The translations under genes were made by a program, and so were the position numbers. 5,261 nucleotides of DNA from Aquincola sp. Its GTDB lineage: Bacteria; Pseudomonadota; Gammaproteobacteria; Burkholderiales; Burkholderiaceae_C. The DNA is taken from assembly GCA_029884035.1 (NCBI GenBank), contig JAOUIM010000284.1, forward strand, positions 1-5,261, given 5' to 3'. A model generated the notes under the pieces. That model was not told the origin of the DNA, did not search any database, and saw only the letters and a list, made by a program, of their open reading frames with translations. Shown piece after piece: positions 4,445 to 5,261 of this stretch (position 1 is the first letter of the stretch; the number at the start of each line of letters is the position of its first letter).

Positions 4445-5261
4445 ATGCCGCGCCGACTTCTGACCCTGATGCCCACCGTGCTGGCCGCCTGCCTGCTGCT
4501 GCCCCTGGCAACGGCCCGTGCGCAGAGCCTGCAAGAACTGTACGACGCCGCACGCGCCTACGACGCGAACTATCAGTCTGCGCGCGCGCTGGCCGACTCG
4601 ATTCGCTACCGTGTCGAACAGAGTCGCGCCCTCGCGCGCCCGAGCGCGGCCCTGGTCGGCAGTGCGACGCGCACCGAAACCGACCCGCCCGTGTCGGCGA
4701 CTTCTCCGACCGGCGCAAGCTTCGGCGCGACGACAACCGCGCTGACGGTCAGCGGGCGCCAGCCGCTGTTCAACCGCGCCAATGGCGCGACGATCGACCA
4801 GGCCGAAAAATCGCTCGAGGTCGCCCGCGCCGACCTGCAGATCGCCGAGCAGGATCTGATCGTGCGTCTGGCGCAGGCCTATTTCGACGTGCTCGTGTCG
4901 CAGGACGCGCTGACCGCCGCGCAGGCCAACAAGAAGGCCATCGGCGAGCAGCTCGCCTCCGCCCGGCGCAATTTCGAGGTCGGCACCGCAACGATCACCG
5001 ACACGCGCGAAGCGCAGGCGCGCTTCGACCTGGCCACGGCGCAGGAAATCGCTGCCGACAACGACCTGCGCACCAAGCACATCGCGCTCGACCAGCTCGT
5101 GGGTCGTGCCAACGTCGAGCCCAGGCCGCTGGCCACGCCGGTCGTGCTGCCACCGGTGGCGCCGGCCAACGTCGACGACTGGGTTGCGCCTTCGCAGACC
5201 GGCCATCCGGCGGTACGCAAGGCACTGCTCGGGCTGGACATCGCGAAGCTCGAGACCGAGA
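4445..5261 (+). CDS. tolC: TolC-family outer-membrane channel protein, 3'-truncated by window edge
   Basis: TolC trimers form an outer-membrane beta-barrel with a long periplasmic alpha-helical tunnel, serving as the exit duct for tripartite efflux pumps and type I secretion. The frame stays open from the ATG at 4445 to the window end, giving 272 residues of a family usually about 420-500 long. A Sec signal peptide is visible: Arg3-Arg4, hydrophobic 11-22, and cleavage motif A24-R25-A26 before Q27. The mature start SLQELYDAARAYDANYQSA matches the TolC N-terminus. LTVSGRQPLFNRANGA (100-115) fits the barrel strand region. The block LASARRNFEVGTATITDTREAQARFDLA (170-197) is the TolC helix hallmark (E. 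coli: RNFNVGLVAITDVQNARAQYD). The first OEP repeat ends near 220 (LDQLVG), and HPAVRKALLGLDIAKLE begins the second. Its position after a TetR regulator suggests an efflux role, but no pump genes are in view. Family is secure; tolC as opposed to a paralogue name is less so. Confidence 0.92.
   Translation, partial: MPRRLLTLMPTVLAACLLLPLATARAQSLQELYDAARAYDANYQSARALADSIRYRVEQSRALARPSAALVGSATRTETDPPVSATSPTGASFGATTTALTVSGRQPLFNRANGATIDQAEKSLEVARADLQIAEQDLIVRLAQAYFDVLVSQDALTAAQANKKAIGEQLASARRNFEVGTATITDTREAQARFDLATAQEIAADNDLRTKHIALDQLVGRANVEPRPLATPVVLPPVAPANVDDWVAPSQTGHPAVRKALLGLDIAKLETE

Noticed and set aside
4481..4492. A lipobox-like L-A-A-C at residues 13-16 of the TolC-family protein
   Set aside because: The hydrophobic core continues past the cysteine for several residues to a normal A-R-A signal peptidase I site, and the mature TolC homology begins right after that site.
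3629..5206. A 525-codon open frame on the minus strand across the methyltransferase and tolC genes
   Set aside because: Its product is an Arg/Gly/Val-rich, domain-free sequence typical of antisense frames in GC-rich coding DNA, and both plus-strand genes beneath it are clear family members.

Overview
The window is ordinary chromosomal DNA from a GC-rich proteobacterium, most likely a betaproteobacterium of the order Burkholderiales. Three things suggest this: the strong G/C bias at third codon positions, the protein sequences themselves, and the TetR regulator / PIMT-like methyltransferase / TolC gene order, which I recall as typical of that group. No taxonomic search was possible. I see no mobile elements, CRISPR arrays, or tRNA or rRNA genes, and no region of deviant composition.

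Layout. From the left edge to 646 (+) is the 3' part of trmB, tRNA (guanine-N7-)-methyltransferase; its 5' end lies outside the window. It converges, with a 5-bp gap, on a minus-strand group that reads from right to left. That group is a DUF1439-type lipoprotein (2895 to 2332), uppP/bacA undecaprenyl-diphosphatase (2259 to 1402, probable GTG start) and a glutathione S-transferase-family gene (1332 to 652, GTG start with a strong Shine-Dalgarno). Gaps of about 70 bp separate the three, so they may be co-transcribed. A 92-bp divergent intergenic region (2896-2987) holds a 22-bp near-perfect palindrome just before a TetR/AcrR-family regulator (2988-3632, +). Then follow a PIMT-like SAM methyltransferase (3665-4318, +) and the 5' part of a TolC-family outer-membrane channel (4445 to the window end, +).

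How the genes fit together. Most of the products act at, or support, the cell envelope. UppP recycles the undecaprenyl carrier for peptidoglycan and O-antigen synthesis, the lipoprotein is probably anchored in the outer membrane, and TolC forms the outer-membrane exit duct for efflux or secretion. The TetR regulator probably represses itself through the palindrome, which overlaps the predicted -10 and transcription start, and may also affect the divergent lipoprotein gene. Read-through could extend its control to the methyltransferase and tolC.

The points most worth a second look are the TetR operator architecture and the methyltransferase. The latter would normally be annotated as protein-L-isoaspartate O-methyltransferase, but it lacks the conserved catalytic serine and the usual C-terminal motif of that family. 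I did not find a convincing new multi-gene system.
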